NCBI GenBank assembly: GCA_049611965.1
Contig: JBMZBC010000006.1
Coordinates: 12,494-76,493 of the forward strand
Source of the DNA: UBA10364 sp049611965
Lineage (GTDB): Bacteria; Bacteroidota; Bacteroidia; Flavobacteriales; Schleiferiaceae
DNA: 64,000 nucleotides
Direction of reading: 5' to 3'
Both the position numbers and the translations under genes were made by a program. Every line of letters begins with the position of its first letter. Position 1 is the stretch's first letter. The notes beneath the pieces were generated by a model, which searched no databases, was not told the origin of the DNA, and saw nothing but the letters and a program-made list of their open reading frames with translations. Positions 9,479 to 17,906 of this stretch are shown one piece after another.

Positions 9479-10321
9479 ATGAAACGCACTCCTTTCCTGG
9501 GGCCAATTTTATGGCGCCCAACAATCGTGATCGCTATTTTCTTGGCTCAAAATCAACCGTTAAAGGCTGAAAAACAAACAATTAGAGATTATCTTGTTCG
9601 TAACTCAATGTTATCCACAATTACACAGTTGGGACGAGAAAGTATAGATACTTCTGATTTTAGCTGGATCCAAAACGATCGATTTACCCAAGCTTCTTGG
9701 CCTGAAGATTCAATTACTTTCGGGTTGGGGCTGCAGAATCAGCCCGCTTTATCCTCAGTTGCGCCGCTTTCAATACATGCCGATACCGTTCATTTCGAAT
9801 GGAAAACCACGGGAAAATATTCGGCTGTTTACCAGGCCAGTCTTTTTATTGATAGTGCATTTAAGAGTACCTATATGCCGTGTTGTGACCAGGCTTTTAC
9901 GGGTACTTCATTAGCTCCGCAACTGACCTTGCTCAAAGCAGGTATGCCTTTGGTAGTAAACCACATGCCAAAAAGCTCGCATTATCCCATCTACCTTGTG
10001 GGGGAAGGAACTTTGAAATCAACTGGGGCTCAAGGTTGGTTCTTCTACCCACCGAATCTCTACGCGAGTAATAAACCACTTACTATGGTGGGAAAAGGTC
10101 CACACAAGGTTTATTGGCTCGGTGCTGACCATCCAGATATTTGTCCTGGCCAGCAGTTATATTTCGAAGAAGAGCTACTTGGAACGGCCCGTGAAGGATT
10201 CACTGATACCATATCTATGGATGCTCACTTCGATATTTTAGGCAGGCCATCATCTAATATGGAAGCAGTAGAGCTACGCAAAACAGGTAGAAAATGGCGG
10301 AAAGTAATTAAGGTGAAGTAA
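9479..10321 (+). CDS. Secreted protein of unknown function
   Basis: I do not recognise this 280-residue protein. The first 30 residues contain a basic start and a hydrophobic run (TIVIAIFLAQ), suggesting a signal peptide or N-terminal anchor, although no clean cleavage site is obvious. The rest is mostly beta-type sequence with a Cys pair (MPCCDQ), a WFFYPPNLY segment and a further cysteine (DICPGQQ). The C-terminus is basic (KTGRKWRKVIKVK). No lipobox and no clear T9SS sorting domain are seen. It stands alone between typA (divergent) and an aldo/keto reductase 37 nt downstream. Its coding status is supported by an uninterrupted frame with bacterial codon use. Periplasmic or outer-membrane location is inferred. 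Confidence 0.7.
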   Translation: MKRTPFLGPILWRPTIVIAIFLAQNQPLKAEKQTIRDYLVRNSMLSTITQLGRESIDTSDFSWIQNDRFTQASWPEDSITFGLGLQNQPALSSVAPLSIHADTVHFEWKTTGKYSAVYQASLFIDSAFKSTYMPCCDQAFTGTSLAPQLTLLKAGMPLVVNHMPKSSHYPIYLVGEGTLKSTGAQGWFFYPPNLYASNKPLTMVGKGPHKVYWLGADHPDICPGQQLYFEEELLGTAREGFTDTISMDAHFDILGRPSSNMEAVELRKTGRKWRKVIKVK

Positions 10322-10358
10322 TGGGTTTTTACTAAGTTGCACCCCTAACACTTTTGCT

Positions 10359-11222
10359 ATGTATAGTACTCCTTGGATGAGTGACATTGTTGTTGGTACG
10401 ATGCGTTGGGGCATTTGGGATGCGAACTTCAAGACATCGGATTATCAGCGAATGATCGAGAAAAGCTTAGAATTAGGCTTTACCACCTTTGACCATGCAG
10501 ACATCTACGGAGATCACACAACGGAAATCGAGTTTGGCGAAGTATTAAAAAGTAATACTGTACTCCGAGAGCAAATGGAAATCGTCACTAAATGCGGCAT
10601 CCTACGCGTTTGTGATAACAAGCCACAGCATTACATCAAGGCCTACGACAGTTCTAAAGAGCACATATTGCAGAGCGCAGAGGACAGCCTTCGTAACCTG
10701 AATACAGATTATATTGATGTTTTGCTCCTTCACCGTCCAGATTTCTTGATGAATCCGGACGAGATTGGTGAGGCCTTTGAGCTCTTGTACCGCAGTGGAA
10801 AGGTACGCAGCTTTGGCGTGAGTAATTTCACGAAAAGCCAGGTTGAAATGCTCAGTGAAAGTGTCCCCGTAGGAACCCATCAACTCGAAATTTCTGTAAA
10901 AGCACTTCAGGCCTTTTCAGATGGAACCCTGGACCAATGCACAAAAGACGGTATTGTCCCTATGGCTTGGTCGCCGCTTGGTGGCGGAGATTTACCTGCA
11001 GTTTTGGTTAAAGAATTGAAGAAGTGGGCCACTGAATTTGGAACAACACCACAAGTCATCGCATTGGCTTGGCTCATGCAGCATCCTGCTGGAATATTAC
11101 CTGTCATAGGAACCACGAAACAAGACCATCTCGTAAAAAGTAAAGAAGCCTTGAGCATCAAGCTTGACCGCCAGCAATGGTATAGCATATATCAAGCTTC
11201 TACAGGAGTCAGAATACCATAG
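10359..11222 (+). CDS. Aldo/keto reductase
   Basis: NADPH-dependent oxidoreductase of the aldo/keto reductase superfamily (287 residues, TIM barrel), resembling the YdhF group. Visible are the catalytic-site Asp/Tyr region FDHADIYGDH (residues about 45-54), the Lys region EIVTKCGIL, the LLHRPD motif after the YIDVLLLH strand, GVSNFTKSQ, and a C-terminal VIGTTKQDHL that fits the cofactor-binding end. Its physiological substrate is unknown. It ends one nucleotide before the ATG of PEP carboxylase, so the two are probably co-transcribed, although no metabolic link is evident. Confidence 0.9.
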   Translation: MYSTPWMSDIVVGTMRWGIWDANFKTSDYQRMIEKSLELGFTTFDHADIYGDHTTEIEFGEVLKSNTVLREQMEIVTKCGILRVCDNKPQHYIKAYDSSKEHILQSAEDSLRNLNTDYIDVLLLHRPDFLMNPDEIGEAFELLYRSGKVRSFGVSNFTKSQVEMLSESVPVGTHQLEISVKALQAFSDGTLDQCTKDGIVPMAWSPLGGGDLPAVLVKELKKWATEFGTTPQVIALAWLMQHPAGILPVIGTTKQDHLVKSKEALSIKLDRQQWYSIYQASTGVRIP

Positions 11223-11223
11223 T

Positions 11224-13764
11224 ATGGAAACACAGGAAAATCTCGCGTTAAGTGCGGCGAATTATGAGAATCAAGTAGGACTGAAGTTTCAGCTCTACAA
11301 CAGTCTCTTTCTCACTTTGCCTTTGGACGGTATACGTAATACAGGGATGTTTATTCCCATCCTCAACGAGTACTGCTTGAACCGATTGGCGGAAGGTCAT
11401 AGCCCAAAGGACATCATTGAGCAGTTCTTTGATGAGTTCAAAGAAGGCGAAGATTTACAAAGCAGACACAACTTTTTGTTCAAAGTCTTGCAATATGTGG
11501 AGCGTCAAGTAGTATTGGTGGATGCCCTCGAGGATGCGGCCTACGGTAAGCTCAATAACTTGAGTGGAAAAGGGTCTCTAAGTGAGTTAATGATGCGCAC
11601 CGAACGCACTGGTAATCTGGACGAACTCAAGAATAGATTGCAAGAGTTCTCTATCCGTCCTGTTCTTACCGCGCATCCCACACAATTTTACCCGGGTCGA
11701 GTACTTGCCATCATTACAGATTTAACCGAGGCTATTCAGAAAAACGATTTGTCGTCCATTCGCATGTACCTCAAGCAGCTTGGTAAGACGCCGTTTTTCC
11801 AAAAGAAAAAGCCGACACCTTACGATGAGGCCATCAATCTCATTTGGTACTTGCAGAATGTATTTTACAAGAGTGCCGGAGACATTACCGCTGAAATGCG
11901 CCGCAGTCTTCCAGATTGGGACGGCACATTGAATCTAATTAACCTTGGTTTCTGGCCTGGTGGCGACCGTGATGGCAATCCTTATGTAAGTATCGATACT
12001 ACAAAGAAAGTAGCCGATCGCTTGAGAAGCGTTTTGCTTCAATGCTACTACCAAGATCTCAGAAGTCTTCGTCGCAGAATATCCTTCGACGGCGTCTATG
12101 AAGATCTTATGGCTATTGAAAAGCAAGTGCTACGTTGTATTCGACATCAGGAGGATTGGGACTTTATTTCATTCCGGGAAGCCTTGCGCGGTGTACGTTC
12201 AGATTTAATCCAAAAACACGACAGCATCTTCGTGGAATTGGTCGAAGAATTGTTGGACCGTGTTGCGTTGTTCGGATCGCATTTTGCAAGTATTGATATT
12301 CGCCAAGACAGCAGAGAAATCAAGCGAGCTTTCGATGCATTGCTCGATCAATTAGGTCTGCAAGAGCCGGGTACTCCCGAAGAGCTCTTCAAGATGAATG
12401 CAAGTTGGGACGGAACGCTCACCGGCGATGACCGTATTGACGACACCTTACAAAGCTTTAAGACCATTCGTGCAATACAAGCATCTAATGGTCCAAAAGG
12501 TGCGCACAGGTATATTATTTCGAATTGTCGTGGTGCTATGGATGTGGCACGCGTATTTGCATTGGCAAGATGGACAGCCTTTGGTGCAGAAAAAGTATCG
12601 GTGGATGTAGTTCCGCTGTTTGAAACTATTGACGATTTAGTAGGTGCGGGAGCATCTATGAATACCTTGTATTCCGATGAAAACTACCGTGCCCATTTGC
12701 AGCGTAGAGGGAATAAGCAGACCATTATGCTTGGATTCTCAGACGGTACGAAAGACGGTGGTTATATGTCTGCCAACTGGAACATCTACCGCGCGAAGGA
12801 GAACCTTACGCGTGTATCCAAACAGAACGATATAGATGTACTCTTCTTTGACGGCCGAGGGGGACCACCGGCACGTGGAGGGGGTAATACCCACAACTTC
12901 TATGCATCGCTAGGTAAGAACATAGCCTCTTCTGAAATTCAGCTTACAGTTCAAGGGCAGACGATTTCAAGCAATTTTGGTACGCCGGAAAGTGCTCAGT
13001 TCAATATGGAGCAGTTGATTACCGCTGGTCTAGAAAACCTACTGTTGGAGGACGATACCAAACTGTTGCAACCGGCTGAGCGTCAACTTTTGGAGCAGCT
13101 GAGTGATATCAGTTTGAAGAGTTACACTGCACTGAAAGAAAATCCGTTGTTTACAGAGTTCCTTGAGGAAATGAGCCCATTGAAGTTTTACGGAATGGCC
13201 AACATTGGCTCTCGTCCTTCAAAGCGTGGCAAAGCCAAGAAATTGGAATTAGATGACCTTCGCGCCATTCCATTTGTAGGTGCTTGGTCGCAACTGAAGA
13301 TGAATATTCCTGGGTTTTACGGATTGGGTCAAGCAATTGAGCAACTGGCATCCGAAGGAAAGTTGCACGAAGTTGAGGCGTTGTACAAGAAGTCTAAGTT
13401 CTTTAGAACACTCGTTGAGAACTCTATGCAAAGTATGTGTAAGACCTTCTTCCCGCTTACTTCCTACATGGCAGATGATCCTAAATTTGGTGCGTTTTGG
13501 TCTTCCATGAACGAAGAGTTCGAACGCACGCAGGAGTGGGTGTTAAAGATCAGTGGGCAGCCAGAGTTGTTGTCAAATAACCCAGGTATTAAAGCCTCCA
13601 TCGCTTTGCGTGAAAACATCGTGTTATCGCTTCTGGTCATACAGCAATATGCGCTTATCACGCTAAGAGATTGTGATTGTAGTGATCAAGAAAAAGCGAT
13701 ACTCGAAAAACTTGTAGTGCGATCCTTGTATGGAAACATCAATGCTTCGCGTAATAGTGCTTAA
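11224..13764 (+). CDS. ppc: Phosphoenolpyruvate carboxylase
   Basis: Converts PEP and bicarbonate to oxaloacetate, the main anaplerotic entry to the TCA cycle. Key regions are LTAHPTQ with catalytic His151, GGDRDGNP near residue 243, and the glycine-rich loop GRGGPPARGGGN. The ATG at 11224 (METQENL) is used because an upstream in-frame start would overlap the preceding gene by 59 nt, whereas this one sits 1 nt after its stop. Length is 846 residues, slightly short of the enterobacterial enzyme (883). The C-terminus is RNSA rather than the NTG ending of many PEPCs, and HPTQ replaces HPTE; both probably mark the Bacteroidota branch rather than loss of function. Confidence 0.96.
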   Translation: METQENLALSAANYENQVGLKFQLYNSLFLTLPLDGIRNTGMFIPILNEYCLNRLAEGHSPKDIIEQFFDEFKEGEDLQSRHNFLFKVLQYVERQVVLVDALEDAAYGKLNNLSGKGSLSELMMRTERTGNLDELKNRLQEFSIRPVLTAHPTQFYPGRVLAIITDLTEAIQKNDLSSIRMYLKQLGKTPFFQKKKPTPYDEAINLIWYLQNVFYKSAGDITAEMRRSLPDWDGTLNLINLGFWPGGDRDGNPYVSIDTTKKVADRLRSVLLQCYYQDLRSLRRRISFDGVYEDLMAIEKQVLRCIRHQEDWDFISFREALRGVRSDLIQKHDSIFVELVEELLDRVALFGSHFASIDIRQDSREIKRAFDALLDQLGLQEPGTPEELFKMNASWDGTLTGDDRIDDTLQSFKTIRAIQASNGPKGAHRYIISNCRGAMDVARVFALARWTAFGAEKVSVDVVPLFETIDDLVGAGASMNTLYSDENYRAHLQRRGNKQTIMLGFSDGTKDGGYMSANWNIYRAKENLTRVSKQNDIDVLFFDGRGGPPARGGGNTHNFYASLGKNIASSEIQLTVQGQTISSNFGTPESAQFNMEQLITAGLENLLLEDDTKLLQPAERQLLEQLSDISLKSYTALKENPLFTEFLEEMSPLKFYGMANIGSRPSKRGKAKKLELDDLRAIPFVGAWSQLKMNIPGFYGLGQAIEQLASEGKLHEVEALYKKSKFFRTLVENSMQSMCKTFFPLTSYMADDPKFGAFWSSMNEEFERTQEWVLKISGQPELLSNNPGIKASIALRENIVLSLLVIQQYALITLRDCDCSDQEKAILEKLVVRSLYGNINASRNSA

Positions 13765-13782
13765 GCACAAATTTTAAAACAT

Positions 13783-13811
13783 AAAAAGGCGCCCGCAGGG
13801 CGCCTTTTTTG
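13783..13811. terminator. Bidirectional terminator between ppc and TonB receptor
   Basis: Perfect hairpin with arms AAAAAGGCGCCC and GGGCGCCTTTTT, 3-nt loop, with T-runs in both directions. It serves the convergent ppc and TonB-receptor genes. Confidence 0.9.
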
Positions 13812-15845
13812 TTATTCGGTTCGTAGGTCATAACGCCAACCTGCATAAAGCTGGCGTCCCATGATGGGCCCCCAAACGATGGAAGCGTCGAATCTGTCCT
13901 CAAAAGGCAAGTCTCCGCCCAATACCGGGTCTAATTGACGCACGTTCAGTGCATTTTGAAGTCCGACATATACTTGGCCAAACTTGCGACTTTCTTTGCT
14001 TACTTGAAAGCCAAGCATAGTGAATGCTGGGCTTCTCTTGGCATAGCCGACATCCGGTAGGCGCTGTGAGCTGTTGTAGGTAGCGTTGATTTCAAGTCCT
14101 ACACCATTGCGACTAGAATAGCTGGTTCCGAGATAAATCAAATGCGGAACATTTAAAATCACGTCCTCTAGTCCAGATCCAATGGTTACACCGCTTAGAT
14201 CGCGCTGCTTGGCTTCTTGGTAACGATAAGCTGCCTTTACCATAGTTCGGTGAATCAGCTCGTACTGAGCACCTATTTGATAAGAGAGTGCATAAGGCCG
14301 ATTCACAGTGTTCTGAACTAAGGATACAATAGCAGAGTCTGCGCTATAGTCAAAGTCAAAGATGACCTTGGAATCAAAGGTGTTTAGATACACATCGGCA
14401 TACCACTGAAGCTCCTTGTAAAATACATCCTGAGTCCAGGTTACGCCTGCACCTAAAGTGGTACTTTTTTCAATGGGCATATCAAGGCCTTCGGGGGTTT
14501 CGAGATTCGTAAAGTTGAATCCACGACTGTTTGCCATATACCCCATGTATTCTGCACCTAGTGTAGCAATACGGTAGGATCTGCTCGCTTGTGTTCGCAG
14601 CGCCCATGGTCCAATGTTGTATTTGATGTGGAGCCGAGGTACATAGAAAAATCGTGAGTCATCACCGGTATATAAACCGTCCAAACGTTGTCCCAAAATC
14701 ATACTCAACCCTTGGCCGTCCGGCGAGGTAACAAAACTATATTCACCATAAGCACCCGCCACCATTGCGCTGTAGCTGCCATCTCTATTCCAGAGTTGTT
14801 GTTCTATAGCAAAGGCATTTAGATCTAGTCCACCTTTGAAGGTATGTCTAGTATCCCAAATATTGTCCTGAAAAATTAGGTTCCCGTACAATCGTTGCTC
14901 TTTGCCGGTAAATGGCAAGTTGCCAAAGTAACTGTCAAGATCTTGATATGTGGCCGAGAATTGTGTTCCAATACTGCGGTTGATACCACCGTCGAGGAAA
15001 TAACCGCGTTTGGCCCACAGCTCATAGCGCTCGGTTTGGAGCTCGTGCGACCAGATAGGAACAAGAGTTGGGTACCCGTAAAGGGTGCTGCCTCCTATGT
15101 TTTTGATAGCACTTGCTTTCACACCAAATTGGGCTTCACTGTTTTTTCCGCTGTGCTTCCAGGCATTTTGGACGAAGTAATGTTGGGAGAGCGGAGCATC
15201 TAAATAACCGTCATTGTTGTTGTCCCAACGGAAAAGCTGTTGGCGTCCATGGATCATCACATTTGAAGACAACTTCTTTCCTTGTTTCCAAGAATAGATG
15301 GCGTTTTGCTCGAACCTTCCAGGGCCAGTAAAGAGGTTGAAATGTCCCTTTTGCTTGGTAAAACTAGGCCTTAGTTCATAATTAATCTGGCCACTCATAG
15401 CGCTGGCACCATTGACTACACTACCCGGACCTTTGGTCAACTGAATACTCTGGATCCAAGCGCCAGGAATGAGTGCAAGTCCTAAAACAGAAGATAAACC
15501 GCCCATAGTCTGAAGATTGCCCCGGGTGTATAGCGCATAAGGACCTTCAAGGCCAAGCAGCTTGATCTGTCGCGTACCAGTTACTGCATCTGTAAACGAT
15601 GCAGAGATTGATGCGTTGGTCTCAAAACTTTCGCTGAGGTCACAACAAGCGGCTTTTCTCAACTCTACCTCAGAGATGAGTTCTTGACTGAGAATAGATT
15701 TGCTCGAAATACTTACTCCAGGATCTCTGTCCACGGATACCTCGTCAAGGGTCTCAAATAACTGAATACTCGAAGTATCAGCTTGCCCCCATAGGAAAAT
15801 AGGGAATAGCCCTAAAAGGACTATCCTTGAAAATAATGACTTCAC
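13812..15845 (-). CDS. TonB-dependent outer-membrane receptor, metal-associated type
   Basis: A 677-residue outer-membrane transporter: signal peptide (FPIFLWGQA), plug domain (about residues 40-170) and a 22-strand beta-barrel predicted from the alternating pattern. Plug features include RQIKLLGLEGPYALYTRG and IQLTKGPGSVVNGASAMSG. There is no N-terminal carboxypeptidase-like domain. A Cys pair in ELRKAACCDLSESFETN, just before the plug, recurs in receptors of this type found beside heavy-metal-associated proteins. It lies 7 nt downstream of an HMA-domain gene and behind an HYC_CC_PP-type gene, so uptake or export of a metal such as copper, or a metal complex, is inferred. The substrate is not proven by sequence. 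Confidence 0.9.
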   Translation of the reverse strand: MKSLFSRIVLLGLFPIFLWGQADTSSIQLFETLDEVSVDRDPGVSISSKSILSQELISEVELRKAACCDLSESFETNASISASFTDAVTGTRQIKLLGLEGPYALYTRGNLQTMGGLSSVLGLALIPGAWIQSIQLTKGPGSVVNGASAMSGQINYELRPSFTKQKGHFNLFTGPGRFEQNAIYSWKQGKKLSSNVMIHGRQQLFRWDNNNDGYLDAPLSQHYFVQNAWKHSGKNSEAQFGVKASAIKNIGGSTLYGYPTLVPIWSHELQTERYELWAKRGYFLDGGINRSIGTQFSATYQDLDSYFGNLPFTGKEQRLYGNLIFQDNIWDTRHTFKGGLDLNAFAIEQQLWNRDGSYSAMVAGAYGEYSFVTSPDGQGLSMILGQRLDGLYTGDDSRFFYVPRLHIKYNIGPWALRTQASRSYRIATLGAEYMGYMANSRGFNFTNLETPEGLDMPIEKSTTLGAGVTWTQDVFYKELQWYADVYLNTFDSKVIFDFDYSADSAIVSLVQNTVNRPYALSYQIGAQYELIHRTMVKAAYRYQEAKQRDLSGVTIGSGLEDVILNVPHLIYLGTSYSSRNGVGLEINATYNSSQRLPDVGYAKRSPAFTMLGFQVSKESRKFGQVYVGLQNALNVRQLDPVLGGDLPFEDRFDASIVWGPIMGRQLYAGWRYDLRTE

Positions 15846-15852
15846 AACTCGC

Positions 15853-16239
15853 CTATTTTTTCTCTTGGGTACAGAGTGCTTCGCCTAGGCCGTGTTTTGC
15901 TCGCTGACCGGGATCGCGAAAGCGGCAACAACCGTGAATGTTTGCGTATTGCTCGTCTGAGGCAAGAGCGCCTTTAACATCGTGACCAGCCGCATTTATT
16001 GAGGCGATAATTTCCTCTTTACTGATTTTGTCGTTTCTAAAGACGAGGTCAAGTTGGTGAGTTTCTTTGTCCCAATTTACTTTCTTTACTCCTGGCAAGT
16101 AAGCGGCGTTTTCAATACGCTCTTTACACATGCCGCAGAGGCCGTCAACCTCGATTGAAGTTTCAGTGATTTTAGACTGTGCAGCTGAGTTGAAGGTCAT
16201 TGCTACCACTGCAAGTAGCGTTAAGAAGTATTTTTTCAT
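15853..16239 (-). CDS. Secreted heavy-metal-associated (HMA) domain protein
   Basis: A 128-residue protein with a signal peptide (cleavage near NSAAQ, residue 20) and one HMA ferredoxin-like domain (about residues 25-92). The metal-binding motif CxxC appears as GLCGMCKERIE. The tail adds a second possible site, IHGCCRFRD. The fold is that of CopZ/MerP-like metal chaperones, but the signal peptide puts it in the periplasm. It sits between an HYC_CC_PP-type protein and a TonB receptor, giving a likely three-gene metal-handling operon. Copper is the most likely ligand for CxxC HMA domains; this is inference. Confidence 0.9.
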   Translation of the reverse strand: MKKYFLTLLAVVAMTFNSAAQSKITETSIEVDGLCGMCKERIENAAYLPGVKKVNWDKETHQLDLVFRNDKISKEEIIASINAAGHDVKGALASDEQYANIHGCCRFRDPGQRAKHGLGEALCTQEKK

Positions 16240-16285
16240 TGTGATATTCTTTGTAGTTAAAATTGATCTTTGGGTGAATCAATGG

Positions 16286-16702
16286 TTAACTGTACACAAT
16301 GATTTGCTGGTGTTTTAAATACAACGGTGGTCCGTTATTCTGAATTGGACCATTCGTTGAAAATGAATCGATGCCCAATTCTTCAGACGCATCGTAATCT
16401 TTTTGAAAGTCTTCAATGAATATGACCTTGCTGAATACCTGAGTATCGAAGTGGCTTTCATCGAGTTCTATGTTGCTGCTAATACAGCAATCTTCTTCAT
16501 CTCTCGAATTTGGCGATTGAGGTTCTTGCGCATGGCACAATTTAACAACACTCTGGCAACACGAAGGTGTGCTATGGTGGTCTTCATGTGCGACGCTTAA
16601 GTGCACCTTTTGCTCGTGCCCGCAAAAGTGCAAAAGGGCAGGTGCCCCTGTACTCACTAGAGCATAAAACAATGTAAATATGAGAGTTGCAATGCGACGC
16701 AT
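16286..16702 (-). CDS. HYC_CC_PP-type cysteine/histidine-rich protein
   Basis: A 138-residue protein with an N-terminal hydrophobic segment (signal peptide or anchor, residues 4-24) followed by HFCGHE, a His-rich stretch (HLSVAHEDHHS), two Cys pairs (SCCQS, DCCIS) and a late NNGPPLY. This layout, H-[YF]-C then CC then PP, is what I know as the HYC_CC_PP family of Bacteroidota, whose function is undescribed. The Cys/His spacing suggests metal binding in the periplasm. It heads the operon with the HMA protein and TonB receptor, and a TTG-N18-TAATTTTG promoter lies immediately before the ATG. The family call is from memory and from the motif pattern. Confidence 0.78.
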   Translation of the reverse strand: MRRIATLIFTLFYALVSTGAPALLHFCGHEQKVHLSVAHEDHHSTPSCCQSVVKLCHAQEPQSPNSRDEEDCCISSNIELDESHFDTQVFSKVIFIEDFQKDYDASEELGIDSFSTNGPIQNNGPPLYLKHQQIIVYS

Positions 16703-16706
16703 GTGA

Positions 16707-16735
16707 CAAAATTAACCAATACCTTTGAGATACAA
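16707..16735 (-). promoter_or_regulatory. Promoter of the metal operon (-33/-7)
   Basis: On the minus strand, TTG (16733-16735) is followed after 18 nt by TAATTTTG (16707-16714), a good Bacteroidota -33/-7 pair. Only 4 nt separate the -7 box from the ATG at 16702, so the transcript would be leaderless or nearly so. Confidence 0.55.
16720..16727 (+). promoter_or_regulatory. Candidate -7 box for purT
   Basis: TACCTTTG matches TAnnTTTG, 18 nt before the purT ATG. It is interleaved with the divergent metal-operon promoter, so the two transcription units may interfere with each other. Confidence 0.45.
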
Positions 16736-16745
16736 TATTCGTACC

Positions 16746-17906
16746 ATGAAGAAAGTGATGATGTTAGGCTCTGGAGAGCTCGGGAAAGAAGTGGTAATTG
16801 CCTTGCAAAGACTCGGTTGTACGGTCATTGCTTGTGATGCTTATGAGGGCGCACCTGCGATGCAAGTTGCCGATGGGTTTGAGGTTTTTTCTATGCTCGA
16901 TGGCGATGCTCTAGAAAAAGCAGTTCGAAAGCATAGTCCCGATATTATTGTTCCTGAAGTGGAGAGCATTCGTACAGATAAGTTATACGAATTCGAAGGG
17001 GAGGGTATCCAAGTAACACCCTCAGCTAAGGCAGCAAATTTCACAATGAACCGAAAGCTTATTCGTGATTTGGCAGCTAAAGACTTGGGTCTTCGTACGG
17101 CACCTTATGCCTATGCTACAAATATTGAGGAATTTGAGGCAGCGGTGGATAAAATTGGACTTCCTTGTGTAGTTAAGCCACTGATGTCGAGCTCGGGTAA
17201 AGGGCAAAGCGTGGTGAAGGATGCGAGTGAGCTAGAGGCTGCGTTTACCTACGCTATGGAGGGAAGTCGCGGTGATCTTAAAGAGATAATCGTAGAAGGT
17301 TTTATTGATTTTCATACCGAAATCACACTGCTTACAGTAACACAGAAAGAAGGAGAGACGTTATTTTGTGCACCTATTGGCCACCGTCAAGAACGAGGCG
17401 ATTACCAAGAAAGCTGGCAGCCATGTGCTATGGATTCAGCGCAGCTTGAGGAAGCTCAAGAAATGGCGAGAAAAGTCACTGAGGCTCTTGGTGGCGCGGG
17501 CATTTGGGGTATTGAATTTTTCTTAGGTCATGATGCTGTTTACTTCTCCGAGTTGAGTCCCCGCCCGCATGATACAGGAATGGTTACCCTCGCTGGTACG
17601 CAGAATTTCAATGAGTTTGAGTTACACGCACGCGCACTTTTGGGCTTGAATATTCCAATCATAGAACTCAGATACCCAGGTGTAAGTGCAGTAGTGCTTG
17701 CGGAAAAAGAGGGTGTTCCTGTGTATTCTGGAATGGAATTGGCCGCAGCGCAGGCTCAATCAGATTTTAAGATTTTCGGGAAGCCAACTACTCGACCGTA
17801 CCGCAGAATGGCGGTTGCTTTAGCCTACGACAGAACTGGTAAGGAAACAATGGATGCGATGCGCGAGCGCGCAGCGAACATTGCTGCTATGATTAAAGTG
17901 CATTAA
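16746..17906 (+). CDS. purT: Formate-dependent GAR transformylase PurT
   Basis: ATP-grasp enzyme that makes formylglycinamide ribonucleotide from GAR, formate and ATP, an alternative to folate-dependent PurN in purine synthesis. It begins MKKVMMLGSGELGKE, matching the family N-terminus, so the ATG at 16746 is preferred over one 21 nt upstream. ATP-grasp residues include VVKPLMSSSGKGQS and, in the C-terminal half, GIEFFLGHDAVYFSELSPRPHDTGMV (given here as two overlapping family blocks, residues about 256-280). Length is 386 residues, as expected. Its 3' end overlaps the convergent HTH regulator by 14 nt, so there is no room for a separate terminator. Confidence 0.96.
   Translation: MKKVMMLGSGELGKEVVIALQRLGCTVIACDAYEGAPAMQVADGFEVFSMLDGDALEKAVRKHSPDIIVPEVESIRTDKLYEFEGEGIQVTPSAKAANFTMNRKLIRDLAAKDLGLRTAPYAYATNIEEFEAAVDKIGLPCVVKPLMSSSGKGQSVVKDASELEAAFTYAMEGSRGDLKEIIVEGFIDFHTEITLLTVTQKEGETLFCAPIGHRQERGDYQESWQPCAMDSAQLEEAQEMARKVTEALGGAGIWGIEFFLGHDAVYFSELSPRPHDTGMVTLAGTQNFNEFELHARALLGLNIPIIELRYPGVSAVVLAEKEGVPVYSGMELAAAQAQSDFKIFGKPTTRPYRRMAVALAYDRTGKETMDAMRERAANIAAMIKVH

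Noticed and set aside
11224..13764. HPTQ in place of HPTE and RNSA end of PEP carboxylase as a sign of inactivation
   Set aside because: The catalytic His, GGDRDGNP and GRGG loop are intact, and I recall the same variants in Bacteroidota enzymes.
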